A program made the translations under genes and the position numbers. A model generated the notes under the pieces. The model did not search any database. It worked only from the letters and a program-made list of their open reading frames with translations, and had not been told where the DNA came from. A DNA stretch of 64,000 nucleotides from Mycobacterium sp. Z3061 (lineage in GTDB: Bacteria; Actinomycetota; Actinomycetes; Mycobacteriales; Mycobacteriaceae): NCBI RefSeq assembly GCF_031583025.1, contig NZ_CP134062.1:3410001-3474000 (forward strand), in the 5' to 3' direction. Shown here piece by piece: positions 31,619 to 41,700 of this stretch. Each line of letters starts with the position of its first letter. The stretch's first letter is position 1.

Positions 31619-33400
31619 CTACAGCGTCTGGTGCCGGCCGAAGAACTTGTGATCTTCGCTGTAGCCCCCGTAGCCACTGCCGATTTCGGAGTAGTGCGCG
31701 ACGAACTCGATACCCTTGATCCACTTGACCTGCTTGAATCCGTGTTGCAACTCGTTGCGCAGCCGCAGCGGTCTGCCGTGCAGGTAGGGGAGCGGCTCGC
31801 CGTTCATGTCGTAGGCGAGCATGCTCATGTGGTGCGTCATCTGCTCGATCGGATGCGCGTTGTAATAGATGCCTCCGGTCGCGCCAAGGCCCATCGAATA
31901 GAAGACGACCCACTTTGCTTCCGGCAGCGGCTTGACGATCTCCATGATGGTCCGCATCGACACACCACCCCATTTGGCCACCCCTGACCAGGCCTGAATG
32001 CAGAAGTGTTGGGTGATCTGGTCGTGGTACGGCAGTGCGCGCAGGTCATCGAGCGAAAACGCCGTCGGGTTCTCGACCAGCCCATAGACCCGCAGCCGCC
32101 AGTCGGCGAAGTCGTTCTTCTCCAGCTCCTTGTACTCGACGGTCTCCGGCAACCGGCCGTTGCGCCAGTGGTACGGCGAAATGTCCTTCTCGGTGAAAGC
32201 CCCGGGCTTGGGATTCAAGCGTTCCAGCGCCCGCTGGAAAGGACCGACCAGCGCATATCCCACCCGCTGCACCACGCGCGGGTGGCGAATGGTGAACGGA
32301 GTGGCCGCGACCCATCCGATCGCCACGATCACCATCGCGACGCAGAAGACAGCAAAGCCGGCCCACCCGGTGTCGTCACGCGCCGCGAACATGTGGTTGA
32401 GGTTGCGCAGGGCCTCGGTGGCGAAAACCATCGTGACATGGGTGAGGATGAAGAACAGGAAGTACACCAGCACCAGGAAGTGCAGCGACCGGGCGTGCTG
32501 GATGCTCAATCGCTTGCTGAGCCAGTGCACCCGCTGGGACAGCGCCGGCGACATGCCGAGTCCGGTGATCACCGCGGCCGGGGCCGCGACGAACACGGTC
32601 GTGAAGTAGGCCAGCAACTGCAGCCCGTTGTATGCGACCCAGCCGTTGTCGGTGGGCCAGTGCAGTGACGCGTACTGAATGGCCACCGACGCGGCGTTGG
32701 GGAACACGTCCCAGCTCGTCGGAACCAGGTGCCGCCACTGCCCCGTGGCGAATAGCAATACATAGAAGACCGCGCCGTTGACCAACCACAACACGTCGAC
32801 ACCGAGGTGCCACCAGCGCGCCAGCCCGATGGAGTGGCGGAATCCCGGCAGCCCGAATTGCGATGGGAGAGCGACGGTATCGGAGTTGGCCGTCCATAAC
32901 GGGTCGTCCGGGACGGGCGGTCCGACGCGTAGCCACTCGTCTTTGCCGGGCGTGGCGTTGCGGCTGAAGTAAAGCCGTGGGTGATCGCACAGGATCTGGA
33001 TTCCGGAACGGACGATGAACGTCATCATGAAAAGATTGAAAAAGTGGGTCCAGCCGATCCACGCGGGCCGTCCCACCACAGCGGAATGTTCATCGGTGCC
33101 GGGATAGCGCTCGATGAACGACTGCACCGCCGGCATGTTGTGCAGTCCTTTGCCGATCGCGACGCCCGCCAGCATCAGCACAAATCCGATCGGGATCAGC
33201 CACAGCAGGTTGAACCACTTGTCGCGACCGACACGCAGGCGCGGGGCGGTGGCACGCCGGGTGAGGTCGAAGCCGCCGCCGTACGACTCGACGTCGATTA
33301 CGTCCTCGGCGGCGTGCACCTCGCTCGCGTAGTCCACACCCAACTGTCCGGCCGACCCTCCCGTACGGGAGCCCACTCCCGCGTCAATGGATCTACTCAC
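31619..33400 (-). CDS. Membrane molybdopterin oxidoreductase fused to a cytochrome b domain
   Basis: About 593 residues from GTG 33400. The N-terminal two-thirds is a cytochrome b561-like membrane domain with five or more hydrophobic segments (for example LLWLIPIGFVLMLAGVAI, FFNLFMMTFIVRSGIQIL, LHFLVLVYFLFFILTHVTMV) and several histidines for haem. The C-terminal third is a sulphite-oxidase-type molybdopterin domain, with the molybdenum-ligand cysteine in QHFCIQAWSGVAKWGG and HPIEQMTHHMSMLAYDMNGEPLPY. The M. tuberculosis Rv0218 product has related architecture. It should transfer electrons between a periplasmic substrate (perhaps S- or N-oxides) and the membrane. Divergent from the SRPBCC gene. 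Confidence 0.8.
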   Translation of the reverse strand: MSRSIDAGVGSRTGGSAGQLGVDYASEVHAAEDVIDVESYGGGFDLTRRATAPRLRVGRDKWFNLLWLIPIGFVLMLAGVAIGKGLHNMPAVQSFIERYPGTDEHSAVVGRPAWIGWTHFFNLFMMTFIVRSGIQILCDHPRLYFSRNATPGKDEWLRVGPPVPDDPLWTANSDTVALPSQFGLPGFRHSIGLARWWHLGVDVLWLVNGAVFYVLLFATGQWRHLVPTSWDVFPNAASVAIQYASLHWPTDNGWVAYNGLQLLAYFTTVFVAAPAAVITGLGMSPALSQRVHWLSKRLSIQHARSLHFLVLVYFLFFILTHVTMVFATEALRNLNHMFAARDDTGWAGFAVFCVAMVIVAIGWVAATPFTIRHPRVVQRVGYALVGPFQRALERLNPKPGAFTEKDISPYHWRNGRLPETVEYKELEKNDFADWRLRVYGLVENPTAFSLDDLRALPYHDQITQHFCIQAWSGVAKWGGVSMRTIMEIVKPLPEAKWVVFYSMGLGATGGIYYNAHPIEQMTHHMSMLAYDMNGEPLPYLHGRPLRLRNELQHGFKQVKWIKGIEFVAHYSEIGSGYGGYSEDHKFFGRHQTL

Positions 33401-33544
33401 GCTGAGCAAATTTACACTATGCGGACTGTATAAATTAGAAACAATGACAAACTGATGTGTTCGCGGATGTCGGGGTTGTTTACCCGCCCATGACACCCGG
33501 GTATGTAACCGCACTGACCCCGAGGTGCAGAGGAGCGGATTCCG
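33401..33544. promoter_or_regulatory. Divergent promoter region, molybdo-enzyme / SRPBCC genes
   Basis: An AT-rich core (33411-33450) carries outward -10-like elements: TAGTGT on the minus strand just before the GTG at 33400, and TATAAA near 33434 on the plus strand. Between them GCGGACTGT (33423-33431) repeats nine bases found in the IclR operator region at 24227-24235. Confidence 0.4.
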
Positions 33545-33973
33545 TTGGCGAAGGTAGAGGTTTCGACCACATCAGAGGTGGAGCCGGAAGCCGCGTGGAA
33601 GCTCGCGTCGGATCTGGGGCGGTTCGACGAGTGGATGACCATTTTCGGAGGCTGGCGCAGCGAGGTGCCGTCCACGATCGAAGAAGGCACCTGCGTCGCG
33701 TCCCTGATCAAGGTGAAGGGGTTCCGCAACGTCATCTATTGGGAAGTCACCCATTACGACGAGCCCAACGCGATTGAACTGCAGGGCCGCGGCCGCGGCG
33801 GTGTCCGCATCACGGTGGCGATGGCCGTTGCGCCCAAAGACCCCGGCTCGGATTTCCGGCTCACCGCCGACCTCTCGGGCGGAGTGCTCGGCGGACCGGT
33901 GGGACGCCTGGTAGCCCGCGTACTGCGCTCCGATGTGAAGAAATCGGTGCAGAACCTGGCCGAGCTGCGCTGA
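33545..33973 (+). CDS. SRPBCC (START/polyketide-cyclase-like) protein
   Basis: 142 residues from TTG 33545, which follows AGGAG. The SRPBCC helix-grip pattern is present: MAKVEVSTTSEVEPEAAWKL, then DLGRFDEWMTIFGGWRSEVP, an IELQGRGRGGVRITVAMAV strand pair, and the long C-terminal helix (LGGPVGRLVARVLRSDVKKSV). Such small proteins bind hydrophobic ligands or act as cyclases; M. tuberculosis has a set of paralogues (Rv0854-Rv0857 type). Ligand unknown. Converges on the small membrane protein gene, two bases away. Confidence 0.75.
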   Translation: MAKVEVSTTSEVEPEAAWKLASDLGRFDEWMTIFGGWRSEVPSTIEEGTCVASLIKVKGFRNVIYWEVTHYDEPNAIELQGRGRGGVRITVAMAVAPKDPGSDFRLTADLSGGVLGGPVGRLVARVLRSDVKKSVQNLAELR

Positions 33974-33975
33974 GC

Positions 33976-34251
33976 TCAATTACGCGAATTACGCAGCAGC
34001 GCTTCGCGTTCCGCTTCCCGGACCCGCCTGCGCTCCATGCTGAGCCAGCACAACCCGGCACCGAACACCAGCATCCCGCCGCTTGCCACCGACACGCCCA
34101 CACCCGCCTGCCCAAAGGCGAACGCCGCTACCGACACAACGAAGGCGAGCAGGGCTCCCGCCATCACCATCAGGACCGGCCTGCGCTCCGCGGCATCTTC
34201 GAATTCCCCCAGTTCACGCTCTGCGCGAGCCAGGTGCGCGATTTCGGCCAT
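33976..34251 (-). CDS. Small two-TM membrane protein, unknown
   Basis: 91 residues. A charged N-terminus (MAEIAHLARAERELGEFEDAAERR) is followed by two transmembrane segments, VLMVMAGALLAFVVSVAAFAFG and VGVSVASGGMLVFGAGLCWLSM, and an Arg/Glu-rich tail. No family name recalled. Composition matches the surrounding mycobacterial genes. Confidence 0.6.
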   Translation of the reverse strand: MAEIAHLARAERELGEFEDAAERRPVLMVMAGALLAFVVSVAAFAFGQAGVGVSVASGGMLVFGAGLCWLSMERRRVREAEREALLRNSRN

Positions 34252-34352
34252 CAGCGTCTCCCTCTACAGTCGATCGCAGTCGGCCGTCCCGAACGGCCAT
34301 TTCGAGCCCCTCAAGACCTACCCGAAATGCCAAATGAGCAAACGGGGTTCGG

Positions 34353-34823
34353 CTATTCGGGCGGCCGCAGCCGGCGCGCCGGACGGGTTTCGATGGCATT
34401 CACGGTCAGCGCCCGGCGGCTGATTCGCCAACCTGCGTCGGTCAGTCGGTACTCGTCGTCGTAGCGCAGATGCCATACGACGTCGACGATTTCGGTCCCG
34501 CCACCCTCGGACGAACGTTGACTCCAGTGGTGGGCGATACCGGTGATGCGCCCACGGGCAAGGCCGGGACCCCCTGCCTCGTCGTACACCTCGCCGACGA
34601 TCGCGTGCTCGGTGCGGACCAGGCGGGCCACCGCCCCCACCGCGTCAACGATGGCATCGCGGCCCCGATGGGTATGAACCGGTGTCAGCGCCGCCGGTGG
34701 ATCGGCGACCACCAGCTCCGCGTCGTCAGTGAACAGCGTTACCACCGAAGCGAATTGACGATCGTCGACGAGAGCGGCGTACCGGTGCACCAGATCGCTC
34801 AGGGCGACCCGGTCACTCAGCAC
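34353..34823 (-). CDS. SnoaL-like (NTF2-fold) protein
   Basis: 156 residues from GTG 34823, which overlaps the end of malQ by seven bases and so is likely coupled to it. The opening ALSDLVHRYAALVDDRQFASVVTLFTDDAELVV is the typical SnoaL-4 helix-strand pattern, and the end reads YRLTDAGWRISRRALTV. NTF2-fold proteins of this sort include isomerases, dehydratases and scaffold proteins; nothing here identifies a substrate. The link with malQ may be only transcriptional. Confidence 0.72.
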   Translation of the reverse strand: MLSDRVALSDLVHRYAALVDDRQFASVVTLFTDDAELVVADPPAALTPVHTHRGRDAIVDAVGAVARLVRTEHAIVGEVYDEAGGPGLARGRITGIAHHWSQRSSEGGGTEIVDVVWHLRYDDEYRLTDAGWRISRRALTVNAIETRPARRLRPPE

Positions 34824-36994
34824 GGTTGTGCGGGGATGGTCACGGCGCGCACCGCCTCGAGCAACTCGGCGGTACGGCGATCGGTGAACAGCTCTTCCAG
34901 CAGCACCGGCCTGCCGTCCGGGCCGGTCAGCGGGACCCGCCAATTCGGATACTCATCGGTGGTGCCCGGCTGGTTCTGGGTGCGTCGGTCGCCGACGGCA
35001 TCGGTCAGTGCCACGCCGAGCAGCCGCGACGGCGTCCGGCCGAGGTAGCGGTAGAGGGCGAGGATCAGCTGTTCGGCACTCTCGTCGCCGTCGGTCAGCA
35101 GGCCCACCCGGCGCAACTCGGCCAACCAGGCCGTCCGTTCGCAGGCGGCCGCCTCCTGCTCAACCTCGGCAGGCCGGGTCAGCAGGCCCAGTGCGTCCCG
35201 TAGCCGGACGTGATCGCCTGCCAGGTAACCGGCTGTGGGCGGCAGGTCGTGCGTGGTGACCGACGATAGGCAGTACTCGCGCCAGCGTTCGGCGGGCAGC
35301 GGCGCGCCGGTTGCGTCATCCTTCTCGAACCACAGAATCGAGGTGCCCAGCAGGCCGCGCAGGAGTAAATAGTCACGCACCCACGGTTCGACGGTGCCCA
35401 GGTCCTCACCGACCACGACCGCTCCCGCCCGGCGGGCCTCCAGCGCGACGATCCCGATCATCGCCTCATGGTCGTAGCGGACATAGGTGCCTTCGGTGGG
35501 CGGCCGCCCCTCGGGAATCCACCACAACCGGAACAGGCCGATGATGTGGTCGATCCGAACTCCGCCGGCATGCCGCAGCACGGCCTGGATCAGGGCGCGA
35601 AACGGGCGGTACTCCAGCTCGTCCAGCCGGTCGGGCCGCCACGGAGGCTGGGACCAGTCCTGGCCAAGCTGATTGAACTCGTCCGGTGGCGCACCCGCGG
35701 TCACCCCCAGCGCCAGCGTGTCCTGCAGGGCCCACGCGTCGGCGCCGGTGGGATGCACGCCGACGGCCAGGTCATGCATGATGCCCAGCGCCATGCCGGC
35801 CCGGAGGGCCTGCGACTGCGCCGCGGCGAGCTGCTCATCCAGTTGCCACTGCAGCCACCGGTGGAAATCGACGGCTGCCGCGTTCTTGGCGGCGAATGCC
35901 GCGACACCGGGGGCATCGGGGTGCCGCACCGACTTGGGCCACCGATACCAATCGGTGCCGTGTTTGTCGGCCAGGGCGCACCAGGTGGCGAAGTCGTCCA
36001 GGGCACGGCCCTCGCGGGCTCGGAAGGCGGCGTAGGCCATCTCCCGCCCGGCCGATCGCGGCACGTCGTGGATGAGCTGCAGCGCCGCGCATTTGGCGGC
36101 CCAGGCGCTGTCGCGGTCGATGGCGTCCGAGCGTGCGGCCCGCCGCTGGACCCGCCCGCGCAGATCCCGGACCCGGCCGCGCTTAGTCAGGTCGGCGTAC
36201 TCGGGGATGGCCTCGACGCGGAGGTAGAGCGGGTTGACGAAGCGCCGCGAGGTCGGCAGGTACGGCGACGGCTCAATGCGGCCACCGCGCCCGCCTGGAC
36301 CCGGCAGACAAGCGGCGTGCAGCGGGTTGACCAGCAGATAGTCAGCGCCGTGCGCCCAGGCTGACCACAGCGCGAGGTCGCCCAGGTCGTGCAGGTCGCC
36401 GACGCCCCAGGACTGCCGCGACCGCACGCTGTAGAGCTGGGTGGCCAGCCCCCACGCGCGGCGGGCGCCCAGCCGCTCCGGCAGGCCCAGCCAGTCGGGC
36501 GTGATGATCAGCGCGGTGCTGGCCCGGTGGTCGCCGGAGCGCAGCTGCACACGGTGGTAGCCCAGCGGCAGGTCGGCCGGCAGCAGGAAACTGGCCTCGC
36601 CGACTTGGCGTCCGTCCAGATCGAACGGCGGAGTGAAGTTGTCGACCTGCACGATGCGACTTTCCGGGCCGCGGACTTCCGTTCCGTCCTCGAGCTGCAG
36701 CCACACCTCGGCGGGCTCGCCGTGTGTCACGTGCGCCCAGAATCGCAGTTGGGCGCCCGCGCGTCCGACGATGGTGGGCGGCAGCGACCGGGCCCAGTAG
36801 GAGCGCTGGTGTGTGCTGAGCGCGGCATTGCGTTCGTGCTCTGTGCTCGCGGGAACACCGAGGGCGGCCAGGACAGCTACCAGCGTCGCTTCCGGTACGA
36901 ACACCTGCTGTCCGCTCCAGTCCCGGTAGCTGGTGGCGATGCCGAGCCGGCGGGCGAGTTCGACAAGCGACGGCGCTAGCTCAGTCATGGACAA
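34817..36994 (-). CDS. malQ: 4-alpha-glucanotransferase (amylomaltase)
   Basis: 725 residues, the length of Rv1781c MalQ. The glycoside hydrolase 77 regions are clear: WGLATQLYSVRSRQSWGVGDLHDLGDLA near residue 175, RRFVNPLYLRVEAIPEY, HAGGVRIDHIIGLFRLWWIPEG with the catalytic Asp, VVVGEDLGTVEPWVRDYL with the catalytic Glu, and TTHDLPPTAGYL with the transition-state Asp. It transfers maltosyl or longer units between glucans, in maltodextrin and glycogen turnover in the cytosol. It lies immediately upstream of ESX-5, facing away, as in M. tuberculosis. Confidence 0.93.
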   Translation of the reverse strand: MSMTELAPSLVELARRLGIATSYRDWSGQQVFVPEATLVAVLAALGVPASTEHERNAALSTHQRSYWARSLPPTIVGRAGAQLRFWAHVTHGEPAEVWLQLEDGTEVRGPESRIVQVDNFTPPFDLDGRQVGEASFLLPADLPLGYHRVQLRSGDHRASTALIITPDWLGLPERLGARRAWGLATQLYSVRSRQSWGVGDLHDLGDLALWSAWAHGADYLLVNPLHAACLPGPGGRGGRIEPSPYLPTSRRFVNPLYLRVEAIPEYADLTKRGRVRDLRGRVQRRAARSDAIDRDSAWAAKCAALQLIHDVPRSAGREMAYAAFRAREGRALDDFATWCALADKHGTDWYRWPKSVRHPDAPGVAAFAAKNAAAVDFHRWLQWQLDEQLAAAQSQALRAGMALGIMHDLAVGVHPTGADAWALQDTLALGVTAGAPPDEFNQLGQDWSQPPWRPDRLDELEYRPFRALIQAVLRHAGGVRIDHIIGLFRLWWIPEGRPPTEGTYVRYDHEAMIGIVALEARRAGAVVVGEDLGTVEPWVRDYLLLRGLLGTSILWFEKDDATGAPLPAERWREYCLSSVTTHDLPPTAGYLAGDHVRLRDALGLLTRPAEVEQEAAACERTAWLAELRRVGLLTDGDESAEQLILALYRYLGRTPSRLLGVALTDAVGDRRTQNQPGTTDEYPNWRVPLTGPDGRPVLLEELFTDRRTAELLEAVRAVTIPAQPC

Positions 36995-37268
36995 AGATTC
37001 TCATGTCCCGCTCCCGCGCACCGAGCTCAGCGGGGCGAGCGAACGCCGATGTGAACAGTCAGCTACTTAGCGCGCCGAGTTCGTCATTCGCAGCTAACAT
37101 GCCCAGTGAAGTCACGACGACTCCACGGGGGATGGAGCACGCGGATCCGGGCGGCTCTGGCCGCCTGGCGAGGTTTGCGCAGGTGCCCTACGGTTGTCGA
37201 TGTGATTTGGCGCTTACCTATCAGCGGGCGTTTCATATCCGGGCGTTATGACCGAAAGGTGATCAAGC
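36995..37268. promoter_or_regulatory. Divergent region between malQ and eccB5
   Basis: 274 bases that must hold the promoters of malQ and of the eccB5-eccC5 operon. An in-frame reading from 37003 to 37251 exists but has no family likeness. I see no clear palindrome. Confidence 0.4.
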
Positions 37269-38798
37269 GTGGCTGAACATAGCCGCGGACAGCGGGGGTC
37301 GGGCTACGGCCTCGGGTTGTCGACGCGCACCCAGGTGACGGGCTATCAGTTCCTGGCCCGCCGTACCGCGATGGCGCTGACCCGCTGGCGGGTGCGCATG
37401 GAGATCGAGCCGGGCCGCCGCCAGACCCTGGCGGTCGTCGCGTCGGTGTCAGCCGCCCTGGTGATCTGCCTGGGCGCACTGCTGTACTCCTTCCTGAGCC
37501 CCGCCGGCCAGATCAACGAGTCGCCGATCATCGCCGACCGCGATTCGGGCGCGCTGTACGTCAAGGTGGGGGACCGCCTCTACCCGGCGCTGAATCTGGC
37601 GTCCGCGCGGCTGATCACCGGGCGCCCCGACAACCCGCACCTGGTCAAGGGAAGCCAGATCGCCAACATGCCGCACGGCCCGCTGGTCGGCATCCCGGGT
37701 GCGCCCACCGAATTCGCGCCGAAGAGTCCCAGCACGTCGTCCTGGCTGGTCTGCGACACGGTGGGCGGCACCTCGGGTCCCTCGGGCATGCCGTCGCCGG
37801 CAGGTGTCACGGTGACCGTGATCGACGGCACACCTGACATGAGCGGTCACCGCCGGATCCTCAACGGATCAGACGCCGTGGTGCTGAGCTATGGCGGGAA
37901 CACCTGGGTGATCCGCGAGGGCCGCCGGTCGAAGATCGACGCCACCGACCGTTCGGTGCTGCTGCCCCTGGGCCTGACCCCGGAGCAGGTCAGCCAGGCG
38001 CGTCCGATGAGCCATGCACTGTACGACGCGCTGCCGGTCGGACCGGAGCTGCTGGTTCCCGACGTGCCGAAATCCGGCGCGCCGGCGACCTTCCAGGGTG
38101 CGCCCGGCCCCGTCGGAACGATCCTGGTCACCCCACAGATCAGCGGCCCGCAACAGTATTCGCTGGTGCTGGAAGACGGCGTCCAGACGCTGCCGCCGTT
38201 GGTGGCTCAGATCCTGCAGAACGCGGGACGGCCGGGCAACACCAAACCGGTGACGGTGGAACCGTCCGCGCTGGCCAAGATGCCGGTGGTCAACCGGCTG
38301 GACTTGTCGGCGTACCCGAACGACCCGTTGAACGTGCTGGACATCCGGGAGAACCCGTCCACGTGCTGGTGGTGGGAACGAACCAACGGAGAAAACCGGG
38401 CCCGCGTCCAGGTGGTCTCCGGGCCGACCATCCCGATCAAGAGCAGCGAGATGAAGAATGTGGTCAGCCTGGTGAAGTCCGACCTGTCCGGTCGTGAGGC
38501 CGACCAGGTCTACTTCGGCCCCAATTACGCGAATTTCGTGGCAGTCACGGGCAACAACCCGGGCGCTCAGACGGCCGAGTCACTGTGGTGGCTCACCAAC
38601 GCCGGCGCGCGGTTCGGGGTGGACGACACCAAGGAAGCCCGCGACGCGCTGGGTCTGACCGGTCAGCCCAGTCTGGCGCCGTGGGTGGCGCTGCGGTTGC
38701 TGCCGCAAGGTCCCACCTTGTCTCGCGCCGACGCCCTGGTGGAGCACGACACCCTACCGATGGACATGACCCCTGCAGAGTTGGTGGTACCGAAGTGA
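37269..38798 (+). CDS. eccB5: ESX-5 membrane component EccB5
   Basis: 509 residues, close to the M. tuberculosis protein (506). The cytosolic N-terminus is followed by one transmembrane helix at about residues 54-76 (LAVVASVSAALVICLGALLYSF); the rest is the periplasmic domain, ending with DMTPAELVVPK. It contains two cysteines (SWLVCDTVG and PSTCWWWERTNG) that may form the disulphide of the periplasmic fold. EccB5 is part of the hexameric ESX-5 core complex with EccC5, EccD5 and EccE5. GTG 37269 follows GAAAGGTG. Its stop overlaps the eccC5 start (GTGA). Confidence 0.95.
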   Translation: MAEHSRGQRGSGYGLGLSTRTQVTGYQFLARRTAMALTRWRVRMEIEPGRRQTLAVVASVSAALVICLGALLYSFLSPAGQINESPIIADRDSGALYVKVGDRLYPALNLASARLITGRPDNPHLVKGSQIANMPHGPLVGIPGAPTEFAPKSPSTSSWLVCDTVGGTSGPSGMPSPAGVTVTVIDGTPDMSGHRRILNGSDAVVLSYGGNTWVIREGRRSKIDATDRSVLLPLGLTPEQVSQARPMSHALYDALPVGPELLVPDVPKSGAPATFQGAPGPVGTILVTPQISGPQQYSLVLEDGVQTLPPLVAQILQNAGRPGNTKPVTVEPSALAKMPVVNRLDLSAYPNDPLNVLDIRENPSTCWWWERTNGENRARVQVVSGPTIPIKSSEMKNVVSLVKSDLSGREADQVYFGPNYANFVAVTGNNPGAQTAESLWWLTNAGARFGVDDTKEARDALGLTGQPSLAPWVALRLLPQGPTLSRADALVEHDTLPMDMTPAELVVPK

Positions 38799-41700
38799 AA
38801 CGTGGATTTGCACGGCCTACACCGGAGCGTCCGCCGGTAATCAAGCCGGAGAACATCGTCCTGCCGACGCCGTTGAGCATTCCGCCGCCGGAGGGCAAGC
38901 CCTGGTGGCTGATCGTGGTCGGCGTCGTGGTGATCGGACTGCTGGGCGGCATGGTCGCGATGACCTTCGCCAGCGGTTCGCACGTGTTCGGCGGCGTCGG
39001 CTCGATCTTCCCGATCTTCATGGTCGGCGGCATGATGCTGATGATGTTCCGCGGCGTCGGCGGCGGTCAGCAGCAGATGAGCCGTCCGAAGCTGGATGCC
39101 ATGCGCGCCCAGTTCATGCTGATGCTGGACATGCTGCGGGAGACCGCGCAGGAGTCCGCCGACAGCATGGACGCCAACTACCGCTGGTTCCACCCGGCGC
39201 CCAACACGCTTGCGGCTGCGGTGGGTTCGCAGCGGATGTGGGAACGCAAGCCGGACGGCAAGGACCTCAACTTCGGCGTCGTTCGCGTCGGCGTGGGCAT
39301 GACTCGCCCCGAGGTGACCTGGGGCGAGCCGCAGAACATGCCCACCGACATCGAGCTGGAGCCGGTGACCGGTAAGGCCCTGCAGGAGTTCGGCCGTTAC
39401 CAGAGTGTCGTCTACAACCTGCCCAAGATGATCTCCGTGCTGGTGGAGCCCTGGTACGCACTCGTCGGGGAGCGCCCGCAGGTACTCGCCCTGATGCGCT
39501 CGATCATCTGTCAGCTCGCGTTCTCGCACGGCCCCGACCACATCCGGCTGATCGTCGTCAGTTCCGACCTCGACGAATGGGACTGGGTCAAGTGGTTGCC
39601 GCACTTCGGCGACTCACGGCGCACCGACGCCGCGGGCAGCGCGCGGATGGTCTACAGCTCGGTCCGCGAATTTGCGGCGGAGCAGGCCGAACTGTTCGCC
39701 GGTCGCGGGTCGTTCACGCCCCGGCACGCGAGCTCGTCGGCGCAGACCCCGACCCCGCACCACGTGATCATCGCCGACGTCGACGACCCCCAGTGGGAGT
39801 ACGTGATCAGCGCCGAGGGCGTCGACGGCGTGACGTTCTTCGATCTGACCGGCTCCGAGATGTGGACGAATGTCCCCGAACGCAAGCTGTCGTTCGACAA
39901 GATCGGCGTAATCGAGGCGCTGCCCCGCGACCGCGACACCTGGATGGTGATCGACGAGAAGGCGTGGTTCTTCGCCCTGACCGACCAGATGAGCACCGCC
40001 GAGGCCGAAGAGTTCGCGCAGAAGCTGGCGCAGTGGCGTCTGGCCGAGGCGTACGAGGAGATCGGTCAGCGGGTCGCGCACATCGGCGCCCGGGACATCC
40101 TGTCGTACTACGGGATCAGCGATCCGTCCGCGATCGATTTCGAGGACCTGTGGGGGAGCCGTACCGACACCATGGGGCGCTCCCGGTTGCGTGTCCCGTT
40201 CGGTAACCGCTCCGACAACGGCGAGTTGCTGTTCCTCGACATGAAGTCGCTGGACGAGGGCGGCGACGGCCCGCACGGCGTCATGTCGGGCACCACCGGT
40301 TCCGGTAAGTCGACGCTGGTGCGAACCGTGATCGAGTCCTTGATGCTGGGCCACCCGCCCGAGGAGTTGCAGTTCGTGCTGGCTGACCTCAAGGGTGGGT
40401 CGGCGGTCAAGCCGTTCGCCGGGGTGCCGCACGTCTCGCGCATCATCACCGACCTCGAAGAGGACCAGGCGCTCATGGAGCGCTTCCTGGACGCTCTGTG
40501 GGGTGAGATCGCGCGCCGCAAGGCGATCTGTGACAGCGCCGGTGTCGACGACGCCAAGGAGTACAACTCCGTGCGGGCCCGGATGCGGGCCCGGGGCCAG
40601 GACATGGCGCCGCTGCCGATGCTCGTGGTCGTCATCGACGAGTTCTACGAGTGGTTCCGGATCATGCCGACGGCAGTCGACGTGCTCGACTCGATCGGTC
40701 GTCAGGGCCGCGCCTACTGGATCCACCTGATGATGGCGTCGCAGACCATCGAAAGCCGCGCCGAGAAGCTCATGGAGAACATGGGTTACCGCCTGGTGCT
40801 GAAGGCCCGGACGGCCGGCGCCGCGCAGGCGGCCGGTGTGCCCAACGCGGTGAACCTGCCGGCTCAGGCCGGACTGGGCTACTTCCGGAAGAGCCTCGAG
40901 GACATCATCCGGTTCCAGGCCGAGTTCCTCTGGCGGGACTACCTGCGCATCTCCACCGTCGACGGTGAGGAAGCGCCGGTGCTGGTGAACACCATCGACT
41001 ACGTGCGACCGCAACTGTTCACCAACTCCTTCACGCCCATGGAGGTGAGCGTGGGAGGCCCCAGTGTCGACGTGATCGCGAGCTACGCGAACGGCGAGGT
41101 CGTCGACGCCGGCGAAGAGGTCGAGGAGGAAGAGGAAGCGATCCGGACGCCGAAGGTCGGTACCGTGATCATCGACCAGTTGCGCAAGATCAATTTCGAG
41201 CCGTACCGGTTGTGGCAACCGCCGCTGACCGAGCCGGTCGCCATCGACGAGCTGGTCAACCGTCTGCTCGGACGTCCCTGGAACAAGGACTATGGAACGG
41301 CGCGCAACCTGGTGTTCCCGATCGGGATCATCGACCGTCCGTTCAAGCACGACCAGCCACCGTGGACGGTGGATGCCTCCGGGCCCGGTGCCAACGTTCT
41401 GATCCTGGGCGCGGGTGGATCGGGCAAGACCACCGCGTTGCAGACGCTGATCTGCTCCGCGGCGCTGACCCACACGCCCGAGCAGGTCCAGTTCTACTGC
41501 CTGGCCTACAGCAGCACCGCCCTGACCACGGTGGCCCAACTGCCGCACGTCGGCGAGGTGGCCGGTCCCACCGATCCTTACGGTGTGCGCCGTACGGTAG
41601 CCGAACTGCTGGCGTTGGTGCGCGAGCGCAAGCGCAGCTTTCTCGAATACGGCATCGCATCGATGGAGATGTTCCGCCGGCGCAAGTTCGGTGGGGAAGC

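Noticed and set aside
37003-37251. 82-codon frame between malQ and eccB5
   Set aside because: No ribosome site or conserved composition; it probably lies in promoter DNA.
40297-40330. Break between two halves of eccC5, as in older split annotations of M. tuberculosis
   Set aside because: The frame is continuous here from 38795 to 42958 with all three ATPase domains.
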